Of a stretch of DNA of 16,289 bases, positions 7,282 to 14,285 are shown one piece after another (within the stretch, counting starts at the first letter, position 1; each line of letters opens with the position of its first letter). The position numbers were made by a program, and so were the translations under genes. The DNA lies in assembly GCA_017618935.1 (NCBI GenBank), contig JAFZTG010000151.1, positions 1 through 16,289 of the forward strand. Direction: 5' to 3'. The notes under the pieces are model-generated. The model was not told the DNA's origin, searched no databases, and saw nothing but the letters and a program-made list of their open reading frames with translations. This DNA is from Bacteroidales bacterium (GTDB taxonomy: Bacteria; Bacteroidota; Bacteroidia; Bacteroidales; UBA1715).

Positions 7282-8517
7282 TTATTTTGCCATATAATAC
7301 ACCGTCGAGTCGTTTTTGTCATCAAATAGTTTGTCCGACACGCGTTTTACATCGATAAGCGATACTTCGGCGTATTTTTCCAAACGGTTGTTTATAAGAT
7401 TCACATCACCCATATTGGCGTAATAGGCGAGGGCTTTCGCTTTTGAAAGTACGTCGATTTCATCGAGAATGGTCGTGCTTTCAAATTTGTTTTTCACCTT
7501 TTGTAATTCGTAGTCGAACACAAACCCTTCCTTTATTTTTTGCAGTTCCACGTGAATTGCTTTTTCTGCCGTTTCCATTGACACAGAAGGATTTAGATTT
7601 CCCGTAATGATAAAAAGTCCCGGATCGTTCTCGCCGGTAATGTACGCATTGATTTCGCTAAAAAGTTTCTGCTTGACCACCAGATTTTGATACAATCGTG
7701 CCGATTTCCCATTGGAAAGAATATCGGAAATCAGGTCGGTGGTGTAAAAATCCTTATTGTCTTGACCGCACATGTGATATGTCTTGAACAAACATGATGC
7801 AGGAACGTTGCGCTCAACCGTGAGCGTGCGTTTTTCTGTTTGTTCGGGTTCTTGTTGTATGTTTCGTGGCACAATATCACGACGGGGAATGTTGCCAAAC
7901 CATTTTTTTGCCAAATGTTTCACCGAACGTAGTGACACGTTTCCCGAAATAGCAACAACAGCGTTGTTGGGGGCATAATGACCAAAGAAGAAATCTTTCA
8001 CGTCCTTTAACGTGGCTTGTTCTATATGACTTAGTTCCTTGCCGATTGTAGCCCATTGATAGGGATGAACCTTGTAGGCGAGTGGTCGGGCAAGCAACCA
8101 TAAATCCCCGTAGGGACGGTTTAAGTATCGTTGCTTAAATTCCTCACACACGACGTTTTTCTGTGTGTCCAAACTTTTCTGCGAAAAAGCCAGTTCCAAC
8201 ATTCTGTCCGATTCCAACCAAAATGCCGTTTCGAGATTGCACGAAGGAATGGTGATGTAATAATTGGTGATGTCGGTTGTGGTGAACGCATTGTTTTCGC
8301 CACCCACTTTTTGAAGGGGAGTGTCGAACGAAGGAATATGTTTTGAACCGCCAAACATAAGATGTTCAAAGAGGTGCGCAAATCCCGTTTTTTCAGGATT
8401 TTCATCACGTGAACCTACATTGTAAAGCGTGTTGACGGCAACGAACGGCGTAGTTTTATCAATGTTGACGTAGAAACGGAGTCCGTTTTTCAGTTCAAAT
8501 TCTTCGAATTGTATCAT
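7282..8517 (-). CDS. M16 family zinc metallopeptidase
   Basis: A 411-aa member of the pitrilysin/processing-peptidase family (M16B-like). The inverted zinc motif HxxEH is H48-L-F-E51-H52, and the third ligand is expected in NVVCEEF (E125/E126), the usual distance downstream. The N-terminal active domain is followed by the second, non-catalytic M16 domain (about 180-400), so the length fits a single half-clamshell subunit. There is no obvious signal peptide, which suggests a cytosolic peptidase, unless export relies on something not visible. Many bacteria carry a second, HxxEH-lacking partner next door; none is present here. It has its own -7 box and is separated from the upstream ferredoxin by a terminator. 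Confidence 0.92.
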   Translation of the reverse strand: MIQFEEFELKNGLRFYVNIDKTTPFVAVNTLYNVGSRDENPEKTGFAHLFEHLMFGGSKHIPSFDTPLQKVGGENNAFTTTDITNYYITIPSCNLETAFWLESDRMLELAFSQKSLDTQKNVVCEEFKQRYLNRPYGDLWLLARPLAYKVHPYQWATIGKELSHIEQATLKDVKDFFFGHYAPNNAVVAISGNVSLRSVKHLAKKWFGNIPRRDIVPRNIQQEPEQTEKRTLTVERNVPASCLFKTYHMCGQDNKDFYTTDLISDILSNGKSARLYQNLVVKQKLFSEINAYITGENDPGLFIITGNLNPSVSMETAEKAIHVELQKIKEGFVFDYELQKVKNKFESTTILDEIDVLSKAKALAYYANMGDVNLINNRLEKYAEVSLIDVKRVSDKLFDDKNDSTVYYMAK

Positions 8518-8545
8518 TACATTATATGTGTAACTATTTTCGCTT

Positions 8546-8553
8546 CAAAATTA
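8546..8553 (-). promoter_or_regulatory. -7 box TAATTTTG for the M16 peptidase gene
   Basis: Perfect TAnnTTTG on the - strand, 28 bp before the ATG at 8517. It lies immediately downstream of the ferredoxin terminator T-tract (8562-8557), so terminator and promoter are packed within about 40 bp. Confidence 0.6.
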
Positions 8554-8556
8554 TAC

Positions 8557-8586
8557 AAAAAAGGTCGATCCTTCGGAATCGACCTT
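8557..8586 (-). terminator. Intrinsic terminator of the ferredoxin gene
   Basis: AAGGTCGAT (8561-8569) pairs with ATCGACCTT (8578-8586) over 9 bp, with an inner C-G pair closing a UUCG/CGAA-type tetraloop after one mismatch. On the - strand the stem runs into six T's (8562-8557). It sits 22 bp after the ferredoxin stop. Confidence 0.9.
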
Positions 8587-8607
8587 AATTTTTGAAGAAG
8601 AGAAATG

Positions 8608-8778
8608 CTATTCTTCTGGTTTGATAGCACCTGTTGGGCAAACGTCCTCGCAAGAACCGCAGTCAGTACAAGTGTCTGGGTTTACTTTGAAAATGTCGCC
8701 TTCTTCGATAGCACCTGCTGGGCATTCTCCTTGACAAGCGCCACATGCTATACAGTCTTCTGAAATTTTGTGAGCCAT
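8608..8778 (-). CDS. 2[4Fe-4S] ferredoxin
   Basis: A 56-aa small protein beginning MAHKISEDC and ending in TAG. Two classical cluster motifs are visible: CIACGACQGECP (residues 9-20) and CTDCGSCEDVCP (37-48), each CxxCxxCxxxCP, so it binds two [4Fe-4S] clusters like clostridial ferredoxins. It is a low-potential cytosolic electron carrier, for example for pyruvate:ferredoxin oxidoreductase and hydrogenase or Rnf systems in anaerobes. It is monocistronic: its own -7 box lies at 8817-8824 and an intrinsic terminator follows. Very acidic composition and standard size. Confidence 0.96.
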   Translation of the reverse strand: MAHKISEDCIACGACQGECPAGAIEEGDIFKVNPDTCTDCGSCEDVCPTGAIKPEE

Positions 8779-8816
8779 AATTTTATAATTTTTAAGTTGT
8801 TTGTAAATCTGTTTTG

Positions 8817-8824
8817 CAATTATA
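8817..8824 (-). promoter_or_regulatory. Likely -7 box TATAATTG for the ferredoxin gene
   Basis: One mismatch to TAnnTTTG on the - strand, followed by CA, 38 bp before the ATG. GTTG at 8844-8841 is a possible but badly spaced -33 element. Confidence 0.45.
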
Positions 8825-8953
8825 CAAAAATAATCTTATTCAACGAGCGTAATAGATTTTTTTTCGGAAATTTTATCGTTGGCGATTTATACCAAACAAA
8901 AAAGAAAACGACTATCTGCAATACTGAAGAAATGAATAATTAAGATTTTTAGA

Positions 8954-8961
8954 TATTTTTG
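8954..8961 (+). promoter_or_regulatory. -7 box TATTTTTG for the amidohydrolase gene
   Basis: Perfect TAnnTTTG followed by CA, 26 bp before the ATG at 8988. No clear -33 element. The predicted start falls inside the inverted repeat at 8962-8990. Confidence 0.55.
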
Positions 8962-8990
8962 CATCGTTAATTTTCATTACAATAACGATG
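8962..8990. repeat. Inverted repeat between promoter and start codon
   Basis: CATCGTTA (8962-8969) and TAACGATG (8983-8990) are perfect 8-bp arms separated by 13 bp; the right arm contains the ATG start codon. It may be an operator dyad, since a DNA-binding dimer would cover the -7 edge and start site. It is less likely to be an RNA hairpin, because transcription probably begins within the left arm. Confidence 0.45.
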
Positions 8991-9734
8991 GATAATTTTT
9001 GTAGAATACGAAAAATCGATGCTCATACGCACATTGGGGCGTTCGGAAGTCCGTTTAACATTAATTTTGATGCGGAACGGTTGGTTGAGCAAATGCAGAC
9101 ATATAACATAGAAAAAACAGTGCTTTGTGCGGCAAGCGCCTATTCCAACGATGATACGCTTGTTGCTTACAAACAACATCCCGACAAGATTGTGCCATTG
9201 ATGTGGGTGAATTGTGCACAAGGTCAACCTGCGTATGATTTGCTTGAACATTACATTCGCGACGAGCATTTTGCAGGGGCAAAATTACAATCATTGTTCG
9301 ACGGCTATACCGCCGATGCTCCTTGCGTTGATCCTGTTGCCGAAATATGCGAGAAATACGGAAAACCTTTGTTCATCCATTCAGGACACGAACCGTTTGC
9401 TCTTCCTTGGCAAATCGGTCTGTTGGCAGAGCGACATCCGCATTTGCCAATAGTGATGATTCACATGGGACATGCTCACGGAGTGTATGTTGAGGCGGCA
9501 ATAACTATGGCAAAACGTTATGACAACATCTGGCTTGAAACATCAGGAACATCGATGAGTTGCCAAATACGAAACGCATACGAAACTGTCGGACATGAAC
9601 GGGTTATGTTCGGTATCGACTCACCGTTTCATCATCCGACAGTTGAGATTCAGAAAGTGATGGCTTGTGGTGTTGATGAAAAGGGACTTGAAAATATCTT
9701 TTATAATAACGCGAAGAAATTTTTAGGATTGTAA
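8988..9734 (+). CDS. Amidohydrolase (amidohydrolase_2-like TIM-barrel metal hydrolase)
   Basis: A 248-aa protein starting directly with the metal motif: IDAHTHIG gives H13 and H15, KPLFIHSGHEP gives H131 and H134, VMIHMGHAHG gives H159, and VMFGIDSPF gives D211. This order fits the PF04909-like amidohydrolases, a group that includes decarboxylases and lactonases acting on small organic acids. The substrate cannot be told. It is shorter than many members, about 280-330 aa, but all expected ligands are present. A good -7 box and a dyad lie upstream. miaB follows after 61 bp with its own promoter-like box. It is not similar to the deaminase at 1575 beyond the superfamily fold. Confidence 0.82.
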   Translation: MDNFCRIRKIDAHTHIGAFGSPFNINFDAERLVEQMQTYNIEKTVLCAASAYSNDDTLVAYKQHPDKIVPLMWVNCAQGQPAYDLLEHYIRDEHFAGAKLQSLFDGYTADAPCVDPVAEICEKYGKPLFIHSGHEPFALPWQIGLLAERHPHLPIVMIHMGHAHGVYVEAAITMAKRYDNIWLETSGTSMSCQIRNAYETVGHERVMFGIDSPFHHPTVEIQKVMACGVDEKGLENIFYNNAKKFLGL

Positions 9735-9770
9735 CTTGGATCCGTCACTGAAAAAATGAGGTTAAATCTC

Positions 9771-9779
9771 TATCTTTAC
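9771..9779 (+). promoter_or_regulatory. -7 box TATCTTTAC for miaB
   Basis: Same nonamer as at 349 and 12368, followed here and at 12377 by GC or GC-like bases, 16 bp before the miaB ATG. The short leader fits the other promoters of this window. Confidence 0.45.
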
Positions 9780-9795
9780 GCCACAATTTAAGACT

Positions 9796-11118
9796 ATGAG
9801 ACAATTACATATAGAAACATACGGTTGCCAGATGAATATCGCTGATAGCGAGGTTGTTGCGGAAATTTTGAGGAAGGACGGCTTTGAATACACCAAAACG
9901 CTCGAGGAAGCCGATGTGATTCTACTGAATACCTGTTCCATCCGCGAACATGCCGAAAACAAGATAATTCAGCGTCTGAACGAATTGAAGAAATTGCGTG
10001 CAACCAAACCACAACTGCTGGTTGGCGTGATTGGCTGTATGGCTGAACGTCTGCAAGACCGTCTGTTCGAGAAAAAGGACTTGGTTGACATTGTTGCCGG
10101 TCCCGATTCCTATCGTTCTCTGCCAGAATTGATTGCAAAGGCGGAATTGAGCCGTCATGCAATTGATACGGAGTTGTCGCTCACCGAAACCTATTCGGGC
10201 ATTTATCCCTATCGTTACGACGACAACAAGATTTCGGCGTTTGTGTCGATTATGCGCGGATGCAATAATTTCTGTTCGTATTGCATTGTGCCTTATACAC
10301 GTGGCCGTGAACGGAGCCGTGATGTTGATTCTATCATAGACGAAGTAAAGACGTTGTATAACGATGGTTATAAGGAAGTTACCTTGCTTGGACAAAATGT
10401 GAATTCCTATTCGTTCGAAAAAGACGGGAAAGTGGTTTCTTTTCCGCAACTGCTTGAACGAGTGGCATGTGCCGTTCCGCAGATGAGAATACGTTTCACC
10501 ACGTCGCATCCCAAAGATTTGTCAGATGATTTGCTGTATGTGATGGCGAAATACGACAATCTTGCCAAATGGATTCATTTGCCCGTGCAGAGTGGTAGCA
10601 CCACCGTTTTGCAACGAATGAACCGCCGTTACACTCGTGAGTGATATTTGGACAGGGTTGCGGCAATTCGCGCCATTTTGCCCGAAGCGTCAATCACAAC
10701 CGACATTATGTGCGGTTTTTCCGACGAAACCGAAGAGGAGCAGGCGGAAACAATTTCGCTTATGCGTGAAGTTGAATACGACAGCGCGTTTATGTTCAAA
10801 TACTCCGAACGCGAGGGCACGGTGGCTTCCAAACGTATGCCCGACAATGTTCCCGACGATGTGAAAGTTCGTCGTTTGAACGAAATTATTGCCGTGCAGA
10901 ATGAACTTTCACGAAAAAAGAATGCCGAAGATGTGGGCAAGACGTTTGAAGTCTTGGTTGACGGCGTTTCCAAAAAAGACGAGTGCGAATGGCGAGGAAG
11001 AACTTCTCAAAATAAGACCGTCGTATTTCCTGCCGACAATGTGAAACTTGGTGATTTTGTGAATGTTACAATTGTTTCGTCAAGTTCGGCAACGCTACGG
11101 GGCGAGGTTGTGAAATAA
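9796..11118 (+). pseudogene. miaB: tRNA-2-methylthio-N6-dimethylallyladenosine synthase, interrupted by an in-frame TGA
   Basis: MiaB adds the 2-methylthio group to i6A37 of tRNAs that read UNN codons. All parts are present in one frame. The N-terminal MTTase domain has C11, C47 and C81. The radical-SAM CxxxCxxC is at C156, C160 and C163. The C-terminal TRAM domain lies at about residues 375-440. Total length would be 440 aa, normal for the family. The frame is broken by TGA at 10642-10644 (codon 283), in MNRRYTRE-stop-YLDRV, where MiaB proteins normally have Trp (REWYL-like); TGG to TGA is a single change. No frameshift is involved and the downstream codons remain conserved, so the lesion is recent, or a sequencing or assembly error. 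As written, the product would be 282 aa, lacking the end of the radical-SAM barrel and TRAM. The next ATG (10707) would not give a functional domain. UGA is used as a normal stop elsewhere here (15481, 15678). Confidence 0.88.
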
Positions 11119-11136
11119 CAAAGAAAATATCCCAAT

Positions 11137-11805
11137 ATGCATTTAAAACGGATAGCAATTCTCTGTGTTATGATGTGCAGTTTCACGAATGCTTTTTCGC
11201 AGCAAGTGGAATTTGGAGGATTGTATTCGAATTGTGGTTGGTTTGATGAATGGCGAAATTGTTTTGGTTATTCGCTTGCGTATCATTGGAATAAAGATAT
11301 GAAAAAACGTAAAAGTTTTGTTTTTTCTCATTATATGAATTGGACAGAATTTGATGGCACGCATGGGGATGTGACAGATGGAGGAGTTTATTACACAAGA
11401 GTTCGCCCGTTTAATCAACGTTTTGCCCTTAGATATATGAAAACGTGGAATGTTTTTGAACGTCAAAATTCAGTCTTTTGGCTTGGATATAATATAGGAG
11501 GGGAATTTTTTCATTGTCATGATAAGGTTTTCAAAATAGCGTATGATTACCACCGAAATGGTTATGTATTTAGTGGTATTACCGAATATGAGACAACGTA
11601 CAATTATCCTGGTTTTCTTGGCGTTGGACTCGTTTTTGAATATGAATTGAAAGAATTTGTCAACAAAAATTTGTCATTGTCATTCCGTTTCAATCCTGAA
11701 TTTATTCACATGGGGCCTGTATTATGGTTTATTCCTATTCCGGGTTATTGGTTAAACTGCTTGATTTCGGTAAAATATGAGATTTCTAAACGTTCTGATA
11801 ATTAG
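11137..11805 (+). CDS. Exported protein, possible small outer-membrane beta-barrel
   Basis: A 222-aa protein I do not recognise. The N-terminus (MHLKRIAILCVMMCSF then TNAFSQ) is a signal peptide with likely cleavage near residues 19-22. The rest is rich in Tyr, Phe, Trp and Gly with alternating patterns (for example SLAYHWNKD, FALRYMKTW, SLSFRFNPEF) and no long hydrophobic helix, which fits an outer-membrane beta-barrel. It begins 18 nt after miaB, so it is probably on the same transcript; an internal promoter is not evident. It overlaps the next lipoprotein gene by 29 nt. Base composition is more AT-rich than the housekeeping genes. Function unknown. Confidence 0.7.
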   Translation: MHLKRIAILCVMMCSFTNAFSQQVEFGGLYSNCGWFDEWRNCFGYSLAYHWNKDMKKRKSFVFSHYMNWTEFDGTHGDVTDGGVYYTRVRPFNQRFALRYMKTWNVFERQNSVFWLGYNIGGEFFHCHDKVFKIAYDYHRNGYVFSGITEYETTYNYPGFLGVGLVFEYELKEFVNKNLSLSFRFNPEFIHMGPVLWFIPIPGYWLNCLISVKYEISKRSDN

Positions 11806-12289
11806 TTACATAAGTTTATTGTTATGTTCATGCTATCGAAATGAATGTAAGGAATATGTTATTCCTTATGGATTGCAATCATATTTTCCATACGAGGATG
11901 GTTCTGAAATATCTTTTGTCATAGGAGAAAAAGATACGTTAGTGTATAAGGTGATGACGTATGATTATTCTGTTGAAAAAAATAAAAACTGTCAAATGCG
12001 GAATTTAGTAAATACGGATTTGTTTTATATGGATGTAGCGGGGGTAAATGGATATACTTCCAAAGTTGTTCGAAGAGAAAATGAAGTTGACACTGTTATA
12101 GCTGTTTTGACTCTGTGTGTCAATGTTGAAGACACAAAAAATGTCTTTCAGTATTTGTTTAAAAAACAGGAATATCCTGATACACTGTTCTTATATTCCA
12201 AGGATTCTTCATCAACAGCAACGGTGATAAGAGATAAGGGCTTTGTTAATTTCAAAGGAAAAACAACCGAATATTCTCTTTGGGAATAA
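11777..12289 (+). CDS. Putative lipoprotein of unknown function
   Basis: A 170-aa protein with a short lipoprotein signal peptide: MRFLNVLIISYISLLLCSC puts the lipidated Cys at residue 19. The mature part is polar, with several Cys and Tyr residues, and I recognise no domain. The start at 11777 is supported by the signal peptide even though it lies 29 nt inside the preceding gene in another frame; a long overlap of this type suggests translational coupling with the putative barrel protein. The two may act together in the outer membrane, but that is inference from position only. AT-rich codon use matches its neighbours. Confidence 0.68.
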   Translation: MRFLNVLIISYISLLLCSCYRNECKEYVIPYGLQSYFPYEDGSEISFVIGEKDTLVYKVMTYDYSVEKNKNCQMRNLVNTDLFYMDVAGVNGYTSKVVRRENEVDTVIAVLTLCVNVEDTKNVFQYLFKKQEYPDTLFLYSKDSSSTATVIRDKGFVNFKGKTTEYSLWE

Positions 12290-12367
12290 AAACTTGTTAT
12301 GATTTGTGCCGTGTCTTTGGGAGAGACAAAAAAATCTTGTATATGTATTGTTCTCTGTAAACTTATA

Positions 12368-12376
12368 TATCTTTAC
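12368..12376 (+). promoter_or_regulatory. -7 box TATCTTTAC for the lipoprotein gene at 12405
   Basis: Shares TATCTTTACGC with the miaB upstream region. Transcription would start near 12383, which makes the ATG at 12405 the first sensible start and argues against the open frame extending back to 12306. Confidence 0.45.
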
Positions 12377-12404
12377 GCAGAAATTAACTAATACATTAAC
12401 AAAG

Positions 12405-13316
12405 ATGAACATATTCAAGTCTAAAACTATGAATAACATGTTATTACTATCTACAATAGCAATGTTGTTCTGTGCATGTAATAAAGAAAAAATAACAACT
12501 AAAGAAAAAGACTATGGTAAAAAACTTCCTTGCGTGTATGTTTCAAAGCATTTTTCCGTGGGTCAAGACAAAAAAGTGTTTTTTTCAAAAGGAAATCTGC
12601 AATACAATGCAACAACAGATACGTGGCGTTTTGCAGAGCAACAATACGACATTATTGGAAAAGACAACGAAAATGCCTCTTCGACCTACAATGGCTGGAT
12701 AGACTTATTTGGTTGGGGAACATCAGGTTGGGACAGTGGTGCAGAAGCCTTTAAGCCATATAGCACAGATACGTGCAATTTACATTATAATCCAGGTGGT
12801 TCTGAAAAACGAGATTTTGATTTAACGGGAGAATTCGCCCAATGCGATTGGGGCATGTATAATAAAATTTCCAATGGTGGCAATCAGCAAAATATGTGGC
12901 GTACTCTAACATGTGACGAATGGGTCTATTTGTTATTAAAGCGGGCTCATAGTTCTGAATTATATTCGGCAGGAAAGGTAGGCGGAATGAACGGTGTCAT
13001 CATACTACCCGACGAATGGGAACCAATAGCATCAATTCCCTTTGTATCTGACACATGTGCTTGGGATGTGAATGATTATACTTTCGCTCAATGGGCGGAA
13101 ATGGAAGCGAATGGAGCCGTATTTCTTCCTGCGGCAGGCGAAAGGACATATAAAAGCGTGAATTTATCAACGTGGAACGAAGGTATTTATTGGTCTTCCA
13201 CCGCTTCTACCGAAGAGAGAGCATGGCAACTTCATTTTTATGGTCTTGGTATGGTTATTTGGGATTATCCTCGTTCCATAGGCATTTCTGTTCGACTGGT
13301 AAAAAACGCAGAATAA
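12405..13316 (+). CDS. FISUMP-like surface lipoprotein
   Basis: A 303-aa lipoprotein: MNNMLLLSTIAMLFCAC gives a lipidated Cys at residue 25 from the 12405 start (the ATG at 12429 is an alternative). The mature region has the sequence pattern of a large family of Bacteroidales surface proteins: KKVFFSKGNLQYNATTDTWR, GWIDLFGWGTSGW, WGMYNKISNGGNQQNMWRTL, EWVYLL, GAVFLPAAGERTY, GIYWSST and a final ISVRLVKNAE. These are related to FISUMP or sulfatase-modifying-factor-like folds. Their role is unknown; surface display or sugar binding is plausible but unproven. It has its own promoter-like box. This is the second protein of this general kind in the window, the other being at 2907, but the two differ clearly in sequence. 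Confidence 0.75.
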   Translation: MNIFKSKTMNNMLLLSTIAMLFCACNKEKITTKEKDYGKKLPCVYVSKHFSVGQDKKVFFSKGNLQYNATTDTWRFAEQQYDIIGKDNENASSTYNGWIDLFGWGTSGWDSGAEAFKPYSTDTCNLHYNPGGSEKRDFDLTGEFAQCDWGMYNKISNGGNQQNMWRTLTCDEWVYLLLKRAHSSELYSAGKVGGMNGVIILPDEWEPIASIPFVSDTCAWDVNDYTFAQWAEMEANGAVFLPAAGERTYKSVNLSTWNEGIYWSSTASTEERAWQLHFYGLGMVIWDYPRSIGISVRLVKNAE

Positions 13317-13378
13317 TACCATCTAACATTTGCAATTTTTCATACAACAATAAAAGGCAATAATCAAGCGAAAAAAAT

Positions 13379-13548
13379 GTCCCGTAGGGACATACGGTTG
13401 GTAGAAAAAATATGCAAGAAAGAAAAAAGCGTGTCTTTGGGTACGCAACAAAACACCTCGTGTTCTCGTGTGGCGAACCTGACGGATCGCTAAAATGTTG
13501 GAAAACGATTCCTTCTACCAACCTTTTGCCCCTAACGGGGCAAGGAAA
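13379..13548. repeat. Structured 170-bp direct repeat, copy 1
   Basis: Identical at 158 of 170 positions, without indels, to the copy at 14116-14285. In order it contains: hairpin GTCCC/GGGAC (13379-13391); left arm GGTTGGTAGAA (13396-13406); hairpin GCGTGTC-TTTG-GGTACGC (13429-13446, two G-U pairs); hairpin GCGAACC-TGAC-GGATCGC (13473-13490, one mismatch); right arm TTCTACCAACC (13513-13523), an exact 11-bp complement of the left arm; and hairpin TGCCCC/GGGGCA (13527-13542). No protein is coded. It could be a non-autonomous mobile repeat (REP/RAYT- or MITE-like) or a structured RNA. It fills most of the gap between the lipoprotein and the membrane protein genes. Confidence 0.85.
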
Positions 13549-13641
13549 ACAGAGTGAGTAAACAAATTCTATTTTTTTACTAAGAAATATTTTTTTTACT
13601 TTCACGTTTTTAATAGGTAGAAAATTAAAAAACAAAATATT

Positions 13642-14058
13642 ATGGCGATGTTTGAGTGTTACTTAAATGGTTATGGAGAAATTGGATTGGTATTTGGTAT
13701 TGCAATAGTTGTTTCATTTTTTCTACAAATTCCTTTGTCTTTCTATGTGTCCTTGAGTAATGATTTTTTAGAGAAAGGAAAGTTTTATAAACTCGTAAGC
13801 GGCATAATGATAGCGATATGGCTAATTGTGTGTTTAGGAAATTTTTTCCCAGTTGAATATCGCATTCATCACTTTGTGGAATATGTTTCAGCAATAATAT
13901 CAATTGTCATTTCTTGTATAATCTACGGACTTGTGACGTGGTATATAATTTATAGTAAAAAATATCGCACATTATCAAAAATCTATAGAGTGATAGTGTC
14001 AGGTTTTTATTTTCTTTCATTTTTCTATTCTATTTTTTCATTTGTTATGATGTGTTAA
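13642..14058 (+). CDS. Small four-helix membrane protein, unknown function
   Basis: A 138-aa protein with four hydrophobic segments at about residues 14-37, 50-70, 79-104 and 114-137, so an inner-membrane protein with short loops. I recognise no family. The ATG at 13642 is used here; ATG 13648 (MFECY) is an equally possible start. It stands alone: both sides are non-coding and each side carries a copy of the 170-bp structured repeat in the same orientation, so the gene could be lost or moved by recombination between them. Very AT-rich, with frequent Phe, Ile and Tyr codons. Confidence 0.6.
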   Translation: MAMFECYLNGYGEIGLVFGIAIVVSFFLQIPLSFYVSLSNDFLEKGKFYKLVSGIMIAIWLIVCLGNFFPVEYRIHHFVEYVSAIISIVISCIIYGLVTWYIIYSKKYRTLSKIYRVIVSGFYFLSFFYSIFSFVMMC

Positions 14059-14115
14059 TTTCGGCTTAACAGTTCAAAAATCTTTGTAATAAGTTGAATG
14101 TCAACGGCGAATCCA

Positions 14116-14285
14116 GTCCCGTAGGGACATACGGTTGGTAGAAAAAAAGTGCAAGAAAGAAAAAAGCGTGCCTTTGGGTACGCAACAAAACCCCTCGTGC
14201 TCTCGTGTGGCGAACCTGACGGCTCGCTAAAATATTAGAAACCAAATCCTTCTACCAACCTTTTGCCCCTAACGGGGCATGGAAA
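14116..14285. repeat. Structured 170-bp direct repeat, copy 2
   Basis: Same order of elements as copy 1: hairpin 14116-14128, left arm 14133-14143, hairpin 14166-14183, hairpin 14210-14227, right arm 14250-14260, hairpin 14264-14279. Most of the 12 differences from copy 1 lie outside the paired segments. One change in a stem turns a T-G pair into C-G, and another falls on the existing mismatch of the second inner hairpin. The two copies are 737 bp apart, start to start. Confidence 0.85.

Noticed and set aside
9922..10509. 195-aa - strand ORF within miaB and similar antisense ORFs in the deaminase and pheS
   Set aside because: They mirror well-conserved coding sequence on the other strand and have no independent support.
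9796..11118. UGA read as tryptophan throughout the genome (alternative code)
   Set aside because: TGA ends the zinc-ribbon gene in an ATGA overlap and also ends xseB at the normal length, while Trp is encoded by TGG in other genes.
12310..12321. Third, partial copy of the 170-bp repeat (shared CGTGTCTTTGGG)
   Set aside because: Only 12 bases match, which is expected by chance in 16 kb, and the flanking hairpin and arms are missing.
12299..12391. 31-codon ORF ahead of the lipoprotein at 12405, tested as a second leader peptide
   Set aside because: It covers the promoter box, has no amino-acid bias and is not followed by a terminator.
12306..12404. Upstream extension of the FISUMP-like lipoprotein to 12306
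   Set aside because: The extension runs through the likely promoter, and the lipoprotein signal peptide begins only at 12405 or 12429.
13379..14285. CRISPR array
   Set aside because: There are only two 170-bp units, separated by a gene, with internal hairpins; there are no short regularly spaced repeats or spacers and no cas genes.
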